From an uncultured Oscillospiraceae bacterium (GTDB lineage Bacteria; Bacillota; Clostridia; Oscillospirales; Oscillospiraceae): a stretch of 15,794 nt of DNA. The DNA lies in assembly GCA_934591725.1 (NCBI GenBank), contig CAKTPR010000052.1, positions 1 to 15,794 of the forward strand, read 5' to 3'. Below the pieces are notes generated by a model. The model had not been told where the DNA came from. It searched no databases and was given only the letters and a program-made list of their open reading frames with translations. Positions 14,877 through 15,794 of the stretch are shown here, piece after piece. The translations under genes and the position numbers were made by a program. Within the stretch, counting starts at the first letter, position 1, and every line of letters starts with the position of its first letter.

Positions 14877-15506
14877 ATGGGATACTGCAAGAACTGCGGC
14901 GCATATATACCGGACGGGCACACTAAGTGCCTTGCCTGCGGGCTGGATCAGACGGAGTATGAAGAAAGCGCTGCCGCATCTGCCGCTGCGAAGAAGTCGA
15001 CGGCAAGGCGGCAGGACAATGACGAGCTGCGCCGTCAGCTTGAGGAGCAGAGAAAAAAGCAGCAGGAGAATAACCGCAAGTGGGCGGAGGCAGAGTATGA
15101 GCAGCGCCGCAAGGCGAAGGAGGAGCAGTCCCGTTTTGATGAGGCGCGCGCCGGTACAGGCCGCACGGCGGATAGGACGAAGGCTGACGACGAGTTCCGC
15201 AGCAGGAAGAATGTCGGCGCAGCGCAGTCGGAGCCGAACAAGCTCTTTGCCGTGCTCTCATATATAAGTATACTGTTCGTGCTGCCGTATCTGCTGTGCC
15301 GCGATGATGAGTACGCGATGTTCCACGCACGTCAGGGTATGATACTCTGCGTCGTGAGCGTCATTGCCGAAGCGCTCGGCTCGCTCCTCGGTCTTGGCTG
15401 GGTGGCCACCCTGCTGAGAATATATTTTATTCTTAAAGGAGCAGGCAATGCAGCCAACGGCAGAATGGAGCCGCTGCCGTACATAGGCGGTTTCTTCAGC
15501 AAGTAA
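14877..15506 (+). CDS. Zinc-ribbon membrane protein of unknown function
   Basis: I do not recognise a named gene. It is 209 residues in three parts. Residues 1-22 are a zinc ribbon with CX2C pairs (Cys4, Cys7 and Cys18, Cys21; YCKNCGAYIPDG then CLACG). Residues 23-120 are highly charged, rich in Gln, Glu, Lys, Arg and Ala, and probably coiled coil. Residues 122-209 contain two or three hydrophobic helices with FHARQGMILCVV, which resembles DUF4870/Tic20-like small membrane domains. It may be a membrane protein with a cytoplasmic zinc-ribbon sensor or assembly domain. ATG 14877 has GGAGG five bases upstream and is preferred to the upstream TTG at 14856. It has its own promoter. No terminator is seen before the rRNA promoters about 85 bp downstream. 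Confidence 0.85.
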   Translation: MGYCKNCGAYIPDGHTKCLACGLDQTEYEESAAASAAAKKSTARRQDNDELRRQLEEQRKKQQENNRKWAEAEYEQRRKAKEEQSRFDEARAGTGRTADRTKADDEFRSRKNVGAAQSEPNKLFAVLSYISILFVLPYLLCRDDEYAMFHARQGMILCVVSVIAEALGSLLGLGWVATLLRIYFILKGAGNAANGRMEPLPYIGGFFSK

Positions 15507-15591
15507 GCCCACGCTATTTAGTGCCCTGAAAGACGCTGCGACCACAAGATTTTGAAAGCGAAAAAAACTTGAAAAAATCTTGAAAAAAGTG

Positions 15592-15620
15592 TTGACAACA
15601 GGGCTTTGCGGTGCTATATT
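15592..15620 (+). promoter_or_regulatory. rRNA operon promoter P1
   Basis: TTGACA (15592-15597) and TATATT (15615-15620), 17-base spacing, with TGC directly before the -10. The upstream 15552-15590 is A-rich with phased TTGAAA repeats, typical of a UP element. Confidence 0.85.
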
Positions 15621-15690
15621 ATGCAAGCACTTCGGTGCGGGACATTTGAAAAGCTTGTCAAAAAGTTTTGAAATAATTTGAAAAAACCTG

Positions 15691-15719
15691 TTGACAAAAC
15701 GAAACAAATGTGCTAATAT
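15691..15719 (+). promoter_or_regulatory. rRNA operon promoter P2
   Basis: TTGACA (15691-15696) and TAATAT (15714-15719), 17-base spacing, again with TGC before the -10 and an A/T-rich upstream block (15658-15688). It has the same architecture as P1 99 bp earlier; tandem promoters of this kind are typical of Bacillota rrn operons. Confidence 0.85.
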
Positions 15720-15753
15720 AAACAAGCTGTCGTCGAGAACGGCGGGAGCGAGA

Positions 15754-15766
15754 TGTACCTTGAAAA
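15754..15766 (+). promoter_or_regulatory. boxA-like rRNA antitermination site in the 16S leader
   Basis: TGTACCTTGAAAA matches 11 of 13 bases of the Bacillus-type boxA (TGTTCTTTGAAAA) used by the Nus antitermination complex. The following ATTGAACAATG is the usual sequence ahead of 16S rRNA. A small hairpin around a tetraloop AGAA (15730-15745) precedes it. The 16S gene itself would start past the window edge. Confidence 0.75.
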
Positions 15767-15794
15767 TTGAACAATGTAAGAAAAAGCTTATGCT

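Noticed and set aside
1..15794. CRISPR array, tRNA gene, prophage or IS transposase
   Set aside because: No regularly spaced repeats, cloverleaf sequence, integrase or transposase motifs were found by eye on either strand.

Overview
The window is a chromosomal housekeeping segment of a spore-forming, GC-rich member of the Clostridia (Bacillota). An Oscillospiraceae/Ruminococcaceae-like gut lineage is my inference. It rests on a SleB-type cortex-lytic enzyme, a T-box riboswitch upstream of thrS, the holB-ricT (yaaT) gene pair, strong sigma-A promoters, GTG/TTG starts with good Shine-Dalgarno sequences, and GC-rich codon use that leaves long antisense shadow ORFs. No phage, CRISPR, IS transposase or defence genes are visible.

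Positions 1-6492 (minus strand) hold a compact operon, htpG - hemW - vanW-like - metG. MetG runs off the left edge. Spacing is 24-53 bp and no internal terminator is seen. The operon is apparently driven from a sigma-A promoter at 6465-6492. Between that promoter and htpG lies a 273-bp element (6172-6444) with imperfect 25-bp terminal inverted repeats and several internal hairpins. It would be transcribed as part of the htpG 5' leader and is the least explained sequence in the window.

Positions 6529-7577 (minus) hold a single PAP2-family membrane phosphatase gene with its own promoter and terminator. Diverging from it, 7620-10830 (plus) holds a DUF362 protein gene, then holB (DNA polymerase III delta') overlapping ricT/yaaT, closed by a very strong terminator. 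RicT carries an unusually long basic low-complexity tail.

Positions 10852-11946 (minus) hold azlC-azlD, a branched-chain amino acid exporter with a four-base overlap and a near-consensus promoter.

Positions 12003-14126 (plus) hold thrS under a threonine (ACC) T-box riboswitch. The synthetase lacks the usual N-terminal TGS domain. The thrS terminator ends at the base before the ATG of sleB and overlaps a candidate forespore sigma-G promoter. After sleB comes a zinc-ribbon membrane protein with its own sigma-A promoter. The last 200 bases hold two tandem promoters and a boxA-like leader, strongly suggesting that a 16S-23S-5S rRNA operon begins just past the right edge.

Most genes are recognisable and ordinary. 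The best leads are the inverted-repeat element in the htpG leader, the terminator/sporulation-promoter overlap at thrS-sleB, the ricT tail, and the DUF362 protein with a Cys cluster but no ferredoxin module.
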